Shown here piece after piece: positions 21,643 to 34,203 of a DNA stretch of 64,000 nucleotides. The number at the start of each line of letters is the position of its first letter. Positions within the stretch are counted from its first letter, which is position 1. Position numbers and translations under genes: made by a program. The notes beneath the pieces are model-generated. The model saw nothing but the letters and a program-made list of their open reading frames with translations, was not told where the DNA came from and did not search any database. Origin of the DNA: Campanula takesimana (taxonomy: Eukaryota > Streptophyta > Magnoliopsida > Asterales > Campanulaceae); contig JAOWBW010000222.1 of NCBI GenBank assembly GCA_026119855.1, positions 1,426,001 to 1,490,000 of the forward strand, in the 5' to 3' direction.

Positions 21643-23184
21643 TGTTGGAGATTATGCCCTAGGCCCTTGCGAAAGGCCTTACGTTACATTATGTTCTCAT
21701 TTGTTAGCGAGATAACAACATTGAATTATTATATGTTTTACATGTTTATTATAATAATCTCTGTCCTTAGTAATTATGAAGGACTAGTATAAGTTTAATC
21801 GATAATTATATGATGGTCATGTGTATGTGATACAAATTAAACTTATGGGTACTTGTTGGAGAACAAGTACTGGACTTGACCCACCTATGAGATTTATGTC
21901 ATGGTCAAATGTCATAATTAAATCTCATATATTTATATCATTAGATATCTTTAGACCTGAGATTATCATGGTCTTCCACATGATGAACATTATGTTTGAA
22001 ATAGTCAACCGCTACCCTTAACCAGGTAGTCATAAAGGCTATGATTGGCATAATCGGATTCTTGTAGGGAAGAATGATAAGTCAAGATGGAATTTGTCCC
22101 TCCTCAAGAGAGATATCTGCTTAGGCCATTCGTAAAGTGAGATTGATGAAATACGTGGCCACGCTAAAATGAATTGATGTGTTCAATGTCATTTGCTCAT
22201 AATCAATCTACTCAAGATCGAGAAAGCATTGAACAATATAAGTTGACGTGGACTATGACTTATGTTCAATATGATATCGTGTGACAAAAGGATTGTGATA
22301 TGTTCTATGAGGATAACGAACTTCGTTAAGTTATATTAATTGGGTAGTCATGATGGCTTGCTAGAGTCCGCTTATGACTTATGGGTTTGACCTTGGTTTG
22401 ACTCATTGCCAACTTAATATAATCATATGGGGTCACACACAAAAGAACAAATAAAAAAAAAAGGCTAAAATTGGAATTGCGTAAAAGAACGTAAAATCGA
22501 ATTTAAGAAAAACTGGAATCTGGCTCCAAGAGGGTTGTTCCAGGCGGACCTATATGGTGACCCAAGAGGACCTCTATTAGTCCGAGCGGATCCATTTGGT
22601 GCCCTGGGCTGACCACCCCTCCAGAAAGTTCGATTTTTCCTGATTCGGGTTTTGATGGGATTTGGACTAAATTTCCTAAATGGTTTAGGGCTTTTGGGTT
22701 TAAATACACCTCTCTTTAGAAGGTATTAACCTAATTCATATTGTTTCATTATTGGTAGCCTCCATGTGTTTGAGAAACGCATTCTTGAGTTTAGATTAAG
22801 AATCAAAAGTTCAAGAACACCAATAAATTCATGTAACCTTTGAAGATTAGAAAAAAAGTGTTTTCTAATGGGTCTAGCAATCCATATCTAGAATTGTTTT
22901 AGATATTCATTCGCGTGTGGATACACATAGAGGATGTTTGCTTTAGCATCTCAAGTTCGTGTTCTTGTGATCCTGATTCAAAGAACGCGAAGAACGAGGA
23001 GATCAAATCTTAAAGCTTGAAGACTTGAAGATTTGAAGATCTGAAAATTTTAAACGCACAACATGGTTAGTATTCTAAATTCATATTTCTATTAATTTAA
23101 TTATCATGAATGGATCTTGGGGCTTAGGGTTTTGTTGATTGTTATTGCTTTCTTCCGCTGCGCATGTTGCCTCAAAACCCAACA
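21643..23184 (+). repeat. Copia-2 first LTR (1542 bp)
   Basis: Begins TGTTGGAGATTATGCC and ends AAAACCCAACA, followed by the primer site at 23186. The U3 part carries GC-rich imperfect palindromes (22535-22620) upstream of a TATA-like TTTAAATACACC (22699-22710). It is homologous in blocks to the Copia-3 LTR, for example GGGTACTTGTTGGAGAACAA and GAGATTTATGTCATGGTC. Confidence 0.9.
22535..22620 (+). repeat. Copia-2 U3 GC module
   Basis: Imperfect copies of a GGTCC...GGACC palindrome recur every 21-22 nt; the ACC ends fall near 22550, 22572, 22593 and 22614. The second LTR keeps a clearer version, GGTCCGGGCGGTCC at 31025 and GGTCCGAGTGGATCC at 31067. The module lies 80-160 bp upstream of the TATA-like site, so it is in U3. 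Confidence 0.75.
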
Positions 23185-23185
23185 G

Positions 23186-23197
23186 TGGTATCAGAGC
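23186..23197 (+). promoter_or_regulatory. Copia-2 primer-binding site
   Basis: TGGTATCAGAGC lies one base after the first LTR and matches the initiator-methionine tRNA primer site. A second copy at 31667-31678 follows the second LTR. Confidence 0.9.
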
Positions 23198-23564
23198 CCC
23201 GTTCATGTATGAATAATATCATGTTGATAATATAATTGGATTATATGTATTAACATGCTATTTGAATTTAGATTCATGGTGTTTATGTGGTCTATGCGTT
23301 TTATGTGGTTTATTGTTTTTGTAACTTTAATCACACAATTTAATCGCAATAAAAATTATGGTGGATTTAAAATTGTTTGGGTTATCAATTTTTGATTGGA
23401 TCAAAGTTTTGATAATCTAGAGATTCATGAATAAATTGCTTATTCAAGGTTATGATGTTCATGATGATTGGATCATCAAGAACACCAAATCCTAAATTGA
23501 ATTGGGGAAAAACAATTTTGAGACAAAATTTCGAAACTTGAAAAACTGATATGTTTTTCCAGAA

Positions 23565-23600
23565 GGTCCGACCGGACCCAGTATATGACCCGGCCGGACC
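23565..23600 (+). repeat. Copia-2 leader palindrome doublet
   Basis: GGTCCGACCGGACC at 23565 and GACCCGGCCGGACC at 23587 start 22 nt apart, as in the Copia-1 and Copia-3 doublets. The second internal copy has GGTCTGACCGG at 32054 and GACCCGACCGG at 32076, again 22 nt apart, each with one C/T or G/A change relative to the first copy. Confidence 0.85.
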
Positions 23601-26600
23601 TCCGGGTCTGGAGCGGGTGCATGGCTGGGGTTTTGAGGTTGGCCTTGTGGTTTAAAACTCCTATTTGTTTTTGTCTGTTGAATTCTGAGATTGGTTCAAG
23701 GTTTGGATGAGTAACCTACGTTCTCGAGACTGTGTTTCCCAAACTAGATTGCATTCAAAGATTCAAAGATAAAAAGAATTTAGAATTATGAAGAGTTCAT
23801 AATTGATAAAATTGAGAAACAAAGTTCTTGATTCAAGTTTGGAGATCGATGTGGAATTGTGAATGCAATTGGCCTACGTTCATCGAGACCATCTATTGCA
23901 GTTTCGGCCACATGGACTACTTTCTTGGTTTCTTGAATTGATGCGGAATTATGGATGCCTAAGGCTTAGTTTCGGCCGCACTTCTTGTTGTCTTGATTTG
24001 GAGATGATAATCAAAGTTCAAAGAGTCTCATCCTCATAATTATAGAAAAACTAATGACACATAAATATCATGCTTAAATTAATGGAGATTAATTTAATGA
24101 CTAATCTTGATGCTTAACATGTTATGTGCTCATAATCGTGTTGTATGTTATATGAAAGAACCTTCTCAAAATTTTGAGTTTTATGCCATCCACGATTTAA
24201 ACACTTGTGACATACATTGATCGTGTCGATGTGGTTTATCTGCCAAAGAAGGGCACATCATTCTATCAATGAGAAGCAAGATGAGGCAAAGGTTGTCTAT
24301 ATGTTTAAAGTGGTCAAACTTAATTAGGCTATCATAATGGTTATGGGCCTAAGACATAAGATGGGATTAAATTATGTAAGACATAAGATGTCACAAATTC
24401 CATAAAGGATCTAAGAGTCACATGTGATGTGATTGATAAGGAGTTATCTACCTAAATAGCTTGGCTTTGAGGTTCTTGCGAAAGCAGACTCACAAATCAA
24501 GTGAAATATAGATCTTAGGCCACATAAATTATGTTATACAATTGTTGTATATGAAGGTTATATAATTTAGTGGGAGTATTTATGAAATACAATATTCATC
24601 TCTTAAATGATTGGTATGAAATATAGGTGTATATTTATTTACATATTTGTGTAGAATATTATCTTAAACTTTAATTATGTTTGTTACTTCGATCTGTTCT
24701 TGAAAGGAAAAAGTTAAAGAGAGAATGATATTAATTTCTTTGATTAGATCATGAACTTAAGAATTGTTCTAAAGCAAGAATAGAAATTATACATTCTCAA
24801 TAATCCTAAGTAACCTAAGTGGCAATATTAATTTGATTAATATGTTCCGTAGGATCATCAAAATTTAATTTTATTAACTTGTTGATGATCTTAGATTCAT
24901 GAGAAATTGTTTATTCTTGGTTTTGATGATCATGATGATTGGATCATCATGAAAACCAAATCCTAATTGAATCAAGGAAAGCAATTCTAGGGTAAATTTT
25001 GGAAATTTAAAATCTACCGCTTCGATGATAAATATTTTGAGTTGAATATTAATTGTCAGATGACAGGTTTTAGAAACCATGTTTCCTGAAATTAAATGGC
25101 AATTTCAAAATTAATCTGGGATTGAATCTAGTTTCAAATGGCTGGTTTGCGAAACCAAGTTTCCTGAAAAGTGATGTCAATTCAGAATTCAGATAAACTA
25201 AAATCAGAATCTTGAATTGTTATTGATTGCTGAAATTAGTCAAATTGATGAGACATGGTTTGTGCTCTAAATATCTGAACTATCATGCAGAAATATGATG
25301 ATCTAAGTCGAAAATTTGATTTTTGACTTAATGAATTTCTAAAAAGAAAGAGGATTAAAAAATAAAGGTAAGACAAACGTTGTCAAGCCTAAAGGAAATA
25401 ATTGTGGCTAAAATTCTATCTCTGAATAATACAATTTGGTAATATGGCAATTGGATTGACCATTTAAGATTGTATTCATAATTCTGGATGATCAACAAAG
25501 GTGAATGGTTGTGAGACTACCACTTGGGATATTTGTGTTATAAAATTTAATCTTTCTACCTCTAATTACTGGGTATTGGATACCGGATGTAGATCCCACA
25601 TTTGTAAAATGTGCAAGAATTAGTAAATTGAAAGACTACTTAAGATAAAGTTAATCTACGAATGGTAATGATGCAAGAGTTGCAACATTGTTCGTAGAAC
25701 ACTTATGAAGTGACTTTACTCATTAAGTAGAAAGTATTGTTTTGTTATAAGATAATGAAAGATATTTATTTCTTATTGAGAATAAGAAAAGTGTTTTATT
25801 TATTATGATTCATTTTATCGTATTGTTGAATTATATAAATAAATCAAATATCCTAAATCTTGAAGAACAAAATAATAAATAAGAGTATAACATAAATAAT
25901 TAAAATTCTCAAGGTATTATTGTTTTGATCAAATAAATGAGAGACGCATATCTAAAATTCCTTGGGACGGAGTTTTAAAGTCATATCATTTTGAATCATG
26001 TGATTTATGCAAATCTTATTTACTTGGACCAAGACATCTTTTACTAGGAGTAGTAAAATGCTAATATCTTGTTAGACCTAATACATGTTGATGTATATGG
26101 TCCATTAAGTAGCAATGCTAAAAGAGTATTTTGGTACTACTTGATAAAACTATTCAAAGATTCTGATTCGACGAGATGATGAATAATTGAACCAAGAATT
26201 TGACAATCATCTTTAAGGTTATGAAATTGTTTCACAAATTAACTCCACCAAGAACACCATTTTGGAATGATGTGTCTACGTGGAGGAACCTTATTGGATA
26301 TGATTCATTAGATGATAAAGTCAAATTGGTCTTCCATTATTTATTTTGGTGTTATGTATTGGAAACCGCTATAATTACACTAATTTGAGTTCCATCAAAA
26401 TAGGTTCATTCATACCATATGGGATATGGGAAGAAAGAAAAACTTGGTTTGTCTTTCATGAAGATTTAAGTTGGTGAGACTTTTGCGAAAAGACTTGTTT
26501 GGAACAAGCTCACACTGAAATCTAATAAATTTATTTTCGTGGGATATCCTAAGGAAACTTGAGGATATTATTTTACTTCTAAGAAACAAATTGTTTGTTG

Positions 26601-27051
26601 CTTATGATGGTACTTTTCTAGAAAATTTGTTTATCTCTAAAAGGACCAGTGGGAGTAAAATATATATCTCGAATGGTTTGAGACCTAGAAAATAACATAG
26701 AACCTTAGATGGATGTTGAACAAACTTTCGCAAGGAGTTGTGAAAATTCGTTCAAGTTACACAAGTTACTTGCATATATGATATGATACAATCTATAACA
26801 AGAAATATTGGATTTCTTATATATAATAGAAAGTATTGAGATAAAGTTCATTGAGAATGATAAATTTACCACTTATCAAAATGCAATGTTCCCTCCATAT
26901 TAGATTGATGGCTTGGAGTCATAAAATCTAAAAGGCAATCCATATATAATAATCAAGTTTGAAACTTGATCATTCTAACCTAAGGTGTAAAAATCGGAGG
27001 ATGGAATTAAGTTTTCTTGGAGAAAACTAACATGGATATCAATGGAACATA

Positions 27052-28800
27052 CTCCCTCCGTCCCAGCCTAAGGTTTAGAGTTTGACTTTACACGGAGATT
27101 AAGAAAAGAATAAATTTTGTATAAAGAAATGCAAGTGGGGTAAATTAAGAGGAGAGAGAAACTTTTAATTAAAATCTTAAACTTACCTTACCCTAGTTAA
27201 CTGACGCCACTACAATGCTCAGAACAGTACTTGGTGTACTTTTGGAGGGAAAGTAAATTTCCATCTCAAATCAAATTATCTATACAAAATTCAAATGGTC
27301 CCAGATTACGGCAAGAATTAACAAACCCATATGGAGGGAAAATTCATAAATTCAAGTTGGAGGGAAATTTTAACATTACATTTAATCCCTACTATAAATA
27401 CCATAACTTCCAGCAGTTTTACTTTACAGTTTATGTGAAGATTGAAAGTTTTAGTGAATAAAGTTTTTGTGCAGACAATTGTGTGAAGATAGCTTTTGTG
27501 CAGAGAAGTTTTTGTGAAGAAAGTTTTTGTGCAGACAAGTGTGAAGGGTATATTTGTGCAGACAAGTTTTTATGAATGAAAATTGCACTACAAATCTTGT
27601 AATCAACACAAGATGATATGCAATTGTAAACATTTTGTTTTTAATGCTAAGAACATCATTCAGTATATTTTTGTGTAGATAATTGTGTGAAGATAACAAT
27701 TGTAAACAGTTTGTACTCAACAAATTTAAACCAGGGCACCACAACTTCAACATTTTGTAATCAACAAATTTAAACCAAAATAGACTTACCTAAGTTTCTT
27801 CGAAGAAAGAAGCCGGATATACCAATTTGACTGATGGAACCCACCAAGAAAGAATGCGAAGAAACTGCTTGTTCTCTTCTAAATTCCAATCCAGATGCAG
27901 TTGTGACGCTGGAACGGACGGCGGTGAAGCCGGAACAGACGGCGGTGAATATGGAATGGAAAGCGTTGAAGCTGGAACGGACGGCGGTGAATATGGAACG
28001 GACGGCGGTGAATATGGAACGGTCAGCGGTGAATCTGGAACGGCCGGCGGTGAATCTGGAACTGGTGTTGCATCGCACTCTTCCAATAATTTCTGGACCG
28101 GCGTATCGTCAACGTACAACAACCATGGAGTGAAGTTTGAGTCGTACTTCTAGTCTGAGTCGTACAGGATGTCGTCCGTTAAGGAACAAGATGAGAAATT
28201 GTTAGCCACCATTGATTAATTTCAGAGGGTAAATTAGGGTTTCAGAAGAATTGGGGGTTTGGGAATTTTCGGTATGTACCGATATCGAGAAGCAACAATG
28301 GACTGAAAATATTTGAAACGACGAAGATTTGATCTATTTAGGTTTTTGTTTTAGGGATTTTGATGGAGGTTAGGGGATGAGGAGGATTTAGAAGGTTGAG
28401 ATGAAAAGAAGGGAGAAAGGAGAGAGAGCATAGGAATAAGTCGCCATGAACGATCGGAGGAGACGACGACGACCAGAAGGAGATGGCGAGAGGAGCTGAA
28501 GAACAGGTTTGATTTTTTTTGGAGAGGCGTGTTTGATTTTTGGGAGAGAGAAATCCCTAACAATAACTATGGTGGGTGTGAACAATAACTATGGTGGGTG
28601 GGTTGGTTAGAGTTAGGTTAGTTTAGTTAATTAATGGAGTATTTAGGTTTGATAAGTACTGGTTTTTTGGTAATTATCATACGAAGGTGAGGGTATATTT
28701 GTCAAAAGTACATGCCATTTTAGGTAATAAAGCAAGTAAGAACCTTAGGCTGGGACAGACAAAAAAGGAAAGTAGGAACCTTAGGCTGGGATGGAGGGAG
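27052..28800. mobile_element. Stowaway-ended TIR element (1.75 kb) with captured gene-like insert
   Basis: Ends CTCCCTCCGTCCCAGCCTAA and (complement) CTCCCTCCATCCCAGCCTAA are inverted repeats, flanked by TA (27050-27051, 28801-28802). The right subterminal part is duplicated: AACCTTAGGCTGGGA occurs at about 28741 and 28777. At 1.75 kb it is far longer than a normal MITE, and the interior reads like the 5' part of a plant gene on the minus strand. No transposase motif is seen. Confidence 0.8.
27790..28214 (-). pseudogene. Gene-like ORF with Pro-rich repeats inside the TIR element
   Basis: On the minus strand an ATG at 28214 opens an ORF preceded by gene-like sequence with an AACCCTAATTT phrase. 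One in-frame TAG near 28151 interrupts it. After TPWLLYVDDTPVQKLLEE comes a repeat of about seven-residue units such as VPYSPPS and VPASPPS, encoded by a 21-bp minisatellite (about 27910-28065). The ORF then ends in an aromatic-rich segment (LSWWVPSVKLVYPASFF) near a GTAAGT donor-like site around 27790. The architecture suggests a captured promoter plus first exon of a host gene. I do not recognise the protein, and expression is unknown. Confidence 0.45.
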
Positions 28801-30144
28801 TACTAATTAAGCATGACTAAATGTGAAAGGTTGACTCATATTTCGACTATGATAAAACTTTCTCACTTGTAGTCATGCTTTAAGTTATTAGAATTCTTAT
28901 TGCTATATTTTCATATTTGGAATATGAAATTTGACAAATGGATGTCAAAACAGCGTCCCTTAACGGGAACTCACTTAAGGATGTATTGGATACAACCTAA
29001 AGGTTTTGATAGTCTAGAAATTCTAATAAAGTATGTAAGTTGCGGAAATCTATGGGATAGGTTGAAGCAAGCTTCTTAGAGTTAAAACAATCGTTTTGAT
29101 GAAGTGCTCAAATCGTTTGAAATTCATCAAAGATGATACTTGTGTTTGTTAAGAAATTAGTGGGAGCATAGTCTAATTCCTAGTCTTTTATATGTGGTTG
29201 ACATATAATTCATTTTGAAAGAGTTTATTAATGAAGGACTTAGGAAGAAGCTGCTTATATCCTTGGAATTAATATCTATTGATATAAATCTAGGAAGTTG
29301 ATTGGTTTGTGTCAAAGTACTTGTAGAGACAAAGTACTGAATTGTTCAGTATGCAAGAATCTTGGAGAAGAACTTGCAAGGTTGTCTGATGATAATGTTC
29401 TTGGCAAGACTTAGTCTTATTGGAAGACTAATGAGAAAGAATACATAATCAGGATTCCATATGATTCGGCAATTGGATCTATCATGTACGTCATATTATG
29501 TACTTTGACGGAATAACTCGTATACTTGGAGTATGATGAGAACAGACTAATCATATCCTAGTGAAAGTCACTAGATAGTGGTAAAGAATGTTCTTATATA
29601 CTTGAGAAGAACTAAGGATGCATTCTTGATGGTTGTTGACATGGGAGATGATCTAGTAAATGGTTACATAGATGCATGCTTCCACATCGACAATGGTAAT
29701 TTAATCGCAGTATAAACATATGTTTAAAGTAAGTGCTATTAGTTGGAATAGTTCCAAGCAAATACACTGTAAATTATTCTACGAATAAAATTGAGTATTT
29801 AGTTACATGAGTTATAACTAAGGGAGTTGTTTGAATATAGATGTTATTAGTAAAACTAGAAATAGTTTCTAGTACTACTAATCTTATGTACCTTTATTAT
29901 GAAATAATGGTTATTCCACAAGCTAAGGTGCCAAAGGCTTATCTATGATCCAAACACACACTCAGACATTTCCATCTCTACGAGAAATTATTGACATGGG
30001 AGATGTCAAAATATGTGAAATACCTGATGATGATAACAAGGATAATCTTCCTACATAAGACCCTCCACATGCTGTTAGGATGGTCATAAGCTAAGCTCAA
30101 TGGTATTGGATACGCATTGATTGGGCCTAGTGCAAGTGGGAGAT

Positions 30145-31665
30145 TGTTGGAGATTATTCCCTAGGCCCTTGAGAAAGGCCTTACGTTACATTATGTTCTC
30201 ATTTGTTATGGAGATAACAACCTTGGATTATTATATGTTTTACATATTTATTATAATAATCTCCATCCCTAGTACTTATGAAGGACTAGTATAAGTTTAA
30301 TCGATCATCATGTGTATGTGATACAAATTAAACTTATGGGTACTTGTTGGAGAACAAGTACTGGACTTGACCCACCTATGAGATTTATGTCATGGTCAAA
30401 TGTCATAATTAAATCTCATATAGTTATATCATTTGATATCCTTTGCCTGAGATTATCATGGTTTTCCACATGATGAACATTATGTTTGACATAGTCAACC
30501 GCTACCCTTAACCAGGTAGTCATAAAGGCTATGATTGGCATAATTGGATTCTTATAGGGAAGAATGATAAGTCAAGATGCAATTTGTCCCTCATCAAGAG
30601 AGATATCTGCTTAGGCCACTCGTAAAGTGAGATTGATGAAATGCGTGGCCACGCTCAAATGAATTGATGTGTTCAATGTCATTTTCTCATAATCAATCTA
30701 CTCAAGATCGAGAAATCATTGAACAATATAAGTTGACGTGGACTATGAATTATATTCAATATGATATCGTGTGACAAAAGGATTGTGATATGTTCTATGA
30801 GGATAACGAACTTCGTTAAGTTATATAAATTGGGTAGTCATTATGGCTTGCTAGAATTCGCTCATGAATTATGGGTTTGACCTTGGTTTGACTCATTGCC
30901 AACTTAATATAATCCTATGGGGTCACATACAAAAGAACGAATCAAGAAAAGGCTAAAATTGGAATTGCGTAAAAGAGCGTAAAATCGAATTTAAGGAAAA
31001 CTGGAATCTGGCTCCAGGAGGGTTGGTCCGGGCGGTCCTATATGGTGACCCATATGGACCTCTGTTGGTCCGAGTGGATCCATTTGTTGCCCCAGGCGGA
31101 CCACCCATCCAGAAAGTACGGTTTTTCCTAATTCGGGTTTTAACGGGATTTGGACTAAATTTCCTAAATGGTTTAGGGCTTTTGAGTTTAAATACACATC
31201 TCTTTACGAGGTATTAACCTAATTCAGATTGTATCAGTATTGGTAGCCTCCATGTGTTTGACAAACACATTCTTGAGTTTAGATTAAGAATCAAAAGTTC
31301 AAGAACACCAATAAATTCATGTAGCCTTTGAAGATTAGAAAAAAAAATGTTTTCTAATGGGTCTAGCAATCTAGATTTAGAATTGTTCTAGATATTCGTT
31401 CGCGTGTGGATACACATAGAGGATGTTTGCTTTAGCATCTCAAGTTCGTGTTCCTGTGATCCTGATTCAAAGAACGCGAAGAACAATGAGATCAAATCTT
31501 AAAGCTTGAAGATTTGAAGATCCGAAAATTTTAAATGCAAAACATGGATAGTATTCTAAATTCATCTTGCTATTAATTTAATCATCATGAATGGATCTTG
31601 GGGCTTAGGGTTTTGTTGATTGTTATTGCTTTCTTCTGCTACGCATGTTGCCTCAAAACCCAACA
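30145..31665 (+). repeat. Copia-2 second LTR (1521 bp)
   Basis: Begins TGTTGGAGATTATTCC after the polypurine tract and ends AAAACCCAACA. It is followed by another primer site rather than by a target duplication, so it serves as the 3' LTR of one unit and the 5' LTR of the next. Its U3 module (31025-31102) is listed with the first LTR. Confidence 0.9.
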
Positions 31666-32635
31666 GTGGTATCAGAGCCCCGTTCATGTATGATTATTTT
31701 AATAATATCATGTTGATAATATAATTGGATTATATGTGTTAACATGCTATTTGAATTTAGATTCATGGTGTTTATGTGGTCTATACGTTTTATGTGGTTT
31801 ATTGTTTTTGTAACTTTAATCGCACTATTTAATCGCAATAAAAATTACGGTGGATTTAAAATTGTTTGGGTTATCAATTTTTGATTGGATCAACGTTTTG
31901 ATAATCTAGAGATTCATGAATAAATTGTTTATTCAAGGTTCTGATGTTCATGATGATTAGATCATCAAGAACACCAAATCCTAAATTGAATCGAGGAAAA
32001 ACAATTTTGAGACAAAATTTCAAAACTTGAAAAACTGATCTGTTTTTCCAGAAGGTCTGACCGGACCCAGTATATGACCCGACCGGACCTCCGGGTCTGG
32101 AGCGGGTGCATGGATGGGGTTTTGAGGTTGGCCTTGTGTTTTAAAACTCCTATTTGTTTTAGTCTGTTGAATTCTGAAATGGTTCAAGGTTTGGATGACT
32201 AGCCTACGTTCTCGAGACTGTGTTTCCCAAACTTGATCGCATTCAAAGATTCAAAGATAAAATTCAAAGATAAAACGAAATTAGAATTATGAAGAGTTCA
32301 TAATTGCTAAAATTGAGAAAAAAAGTTCTTGATTCAATTTTGGAGATCCATGTGGAATTGTGAATGCAATTGGCCTACGTTCATCGAGACCATCTATTGC
32401 TTAGTTTCGGCCATATGGACTACTTTCTTGGTTTCTTGAATTGATGCGGAATTGTGGATGCCTAAGGCTTAGTTTCGGCCGCATTTCTTGTTGTCTTGAT
32501 TTGGAGATGATAATCAAAATTCAAAGAGTCTCATCCTCATAATTATAGAGAAACTAATGACACATAAATATCATGCTTAAATTAATGGAGATTAATTCAA
32601 TGACTAATCTTGATGCTTAACATGTTATGTGCTCA

Positions 32636-33922
32636 TGTAAGTACCCCAATCTGAAATTAAACCAACTTAAAGGAACTCTTAGCACCATTCAGGGATAAAC
32701 TGATAGGCTAGAACCTCACTAGAATAAACCAAAACTCTAGGACTATCCTGGAATTAAAACTTAGAAAAATCCAGAAGCTCGCCAGGCTGAGTCGTACGGA
32801 TGCTTTGGACGCGGGAGAGCCCTAGCCGTACAGCTACTATGGGTACCCTCAGTCCCTATAAATTCATACCCTTGCTGATCATTTTAGGGAAGGGGGAGAA
32901 AATCATTTTTGAGTGGAAACTCTGTCAATTTGAGAGTAGAACAGATCCACAAACACTTATTTGAGTGAAAAGAGAGAAAGAAGATAGGCGTTAGAACCAA
33001 ATATTAGTGAGGCCTCCTTCTCCCCATCTCCTCTTCATCTCCTACTCTATTTTACTTTGCTTTATTTACTTAATGTCTTTCCTTTCTTGCAAATAATATG
33101 AATTGGAACCAAGTTCTTGACATGAGTTATGGTACCCTCATGTTTTATGCATGATCAAGGGTTCAAACCAAAGATGATCAAAACTTGTTAATATTTAATG
33201 TACATTTACTTAAAATCTTTACATTTATGCAATTTACTTTCATGTCTTTACATTAATGTATATTTACTTCAAGTCTTTACATTTATGCAATTTACTTTCA
33301 TGTCTTTACATTAATGTTGATTGATTTACGAGGATGATCAAGTTTTTTATGGTAAAGTTTCAATCTTTACCATTTAAACTTGATCAAACTACAATAATGT
33401 CCCTTTGGATGGTAAAGACTCAATCTTTATCCATCCAAAGGTTGATTTCTTACTTCCCCAAGGATTTTCCTTTTTATGAATCATCCATTTTGATGTTAAA
33501 GTTGCAATCTTTAACCATCCAAATGATGATTTTGGCTCAAATGCCATGTCCACCAACTTTCTTCATTTTTGCCCCAATTATTGCCTTGATCATACCCAAA
33601 ACCACTTGTTTTGGTGTCTAATTAGTGATCAATGGCATAGGGATGATCTCATTTATGTTTTGTACAAAGAAATAAACTGAAAAGACTCAAAACAGTCCAG
33701 TTTTAGCGGAATGCTCTGTTTCTGACTGAAACTAGACTGATTCCTGAGAATCTGTCAAAATTCCCAGGACAGCCTCCTATAGCCATACGACTGGTCTGTC
33801 CGGGGAGTATCTTTTCCAGTTTTCCCCCTTTTCTGTTAAAATATTCGCAAAATAAGCCCTTTTCTGTTAAATTTCTAACTGATTCTATTAAGAGGCCAGT
33901 TTCTCCCAATTTCATGGAACAT

Positions 33923-33953
<31 letters not shown>

Positions 33954-34184
33954 CATTTTGGTCAACAAACTTAGGGAGACTCGGTTTTCCGAAGCACTTT
34001 GGGTGAACCCCAATTAAGTTCTTCCCATGGTGTAACCTGACCTCCGAATCCTTTTTCTCTAACCTTTTTCGTTAAGTTTGGGTTTAAAATTAAACTAACG
34101 TGGCGACTCCGTTTATTGTTTGAACATAAAGTGCCGTGTTTGACTCTCCGGGAAACCCTTCGCTTTTCCCGCAGATATCTTACA
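32636..34184 (+). repeat. Tat-A 5' LTR (1549 bp)
   Basis: Begins TGTAAGTACCCC and ends AGATATCTTACA, inverted TGTAAG/CTTACA termini. A TATA-like CCCTATAAATTC (32855-32866) follows palindromes CGTACG (32793) and CTAGCCGTACAGCTA (32823-32837). A 56-bp direct duplication built on TTTACATTTATGCAATTTAC occupies about 33200-33315. An (AC)n tract is at 33925-33948. TGGCGACTCCG at 34101 resembles the primer site that follows the LTR. Confidence 0.85.
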
Positions 34185-34185
34185 G

Positions 34186-34203
34186 TGGTGACTCCGCTGG
34201 GGA
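34186..34203 (+). promoter_or_regulatory. Tat-A primer-binding site
   Basis: TGGTGACTCCGCTGGGGA lies one base after the LTR. Similar sites in Ogre/Tat elements are described as complementary to a tRNA-Arg 3' end; I infer the same primer here. Confidence 0.75.

Larger units (their letters stand above)
23601..30144 (+). pseudogene. Copia-2 gag-pol remnants
   Basis: The coding order is recognisable but broken everywhere. A protease site WVLDTGCRSHIC is at about 25570-25605. Integrase traces are at about 26074-26300 (a VDVYGP-like catalytic block and PRTPFWND). A reverse-transcriptase DVKTA motif is near 28943, and RNase H YIDAC and downstream traces are near 29665. A polypurine tract CAAGTGGGAGAT (30133-30144) abuts the second LTR. 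The TIR element at 27052-28800 splits the region between integrase and RT. Many stops and frameshifts exclude function. Confidence 0.7.
21643..32635 (+). mobile_element. Copia-2: tandem-type Ty1/copia element
   Basis: The order is LTR (21643-23184), primer site and internal region (23185-30144), LTR (30145-31665), then primer site and leader again (31666-32635). The second internal region is cut by Tat-A. This LTR-internal-LTR-internal order is expected from unequal recombination between LTRs. The left 5-bp flank is GTAGT (21638-21642); its right partner is not in view. The LTRs differ by about 6% over the part compared, so the element is older than Copia-1 and Copia-3. Long LTR blocks are shared with Copia-3, a sister family. 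Confidence 0.85.
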
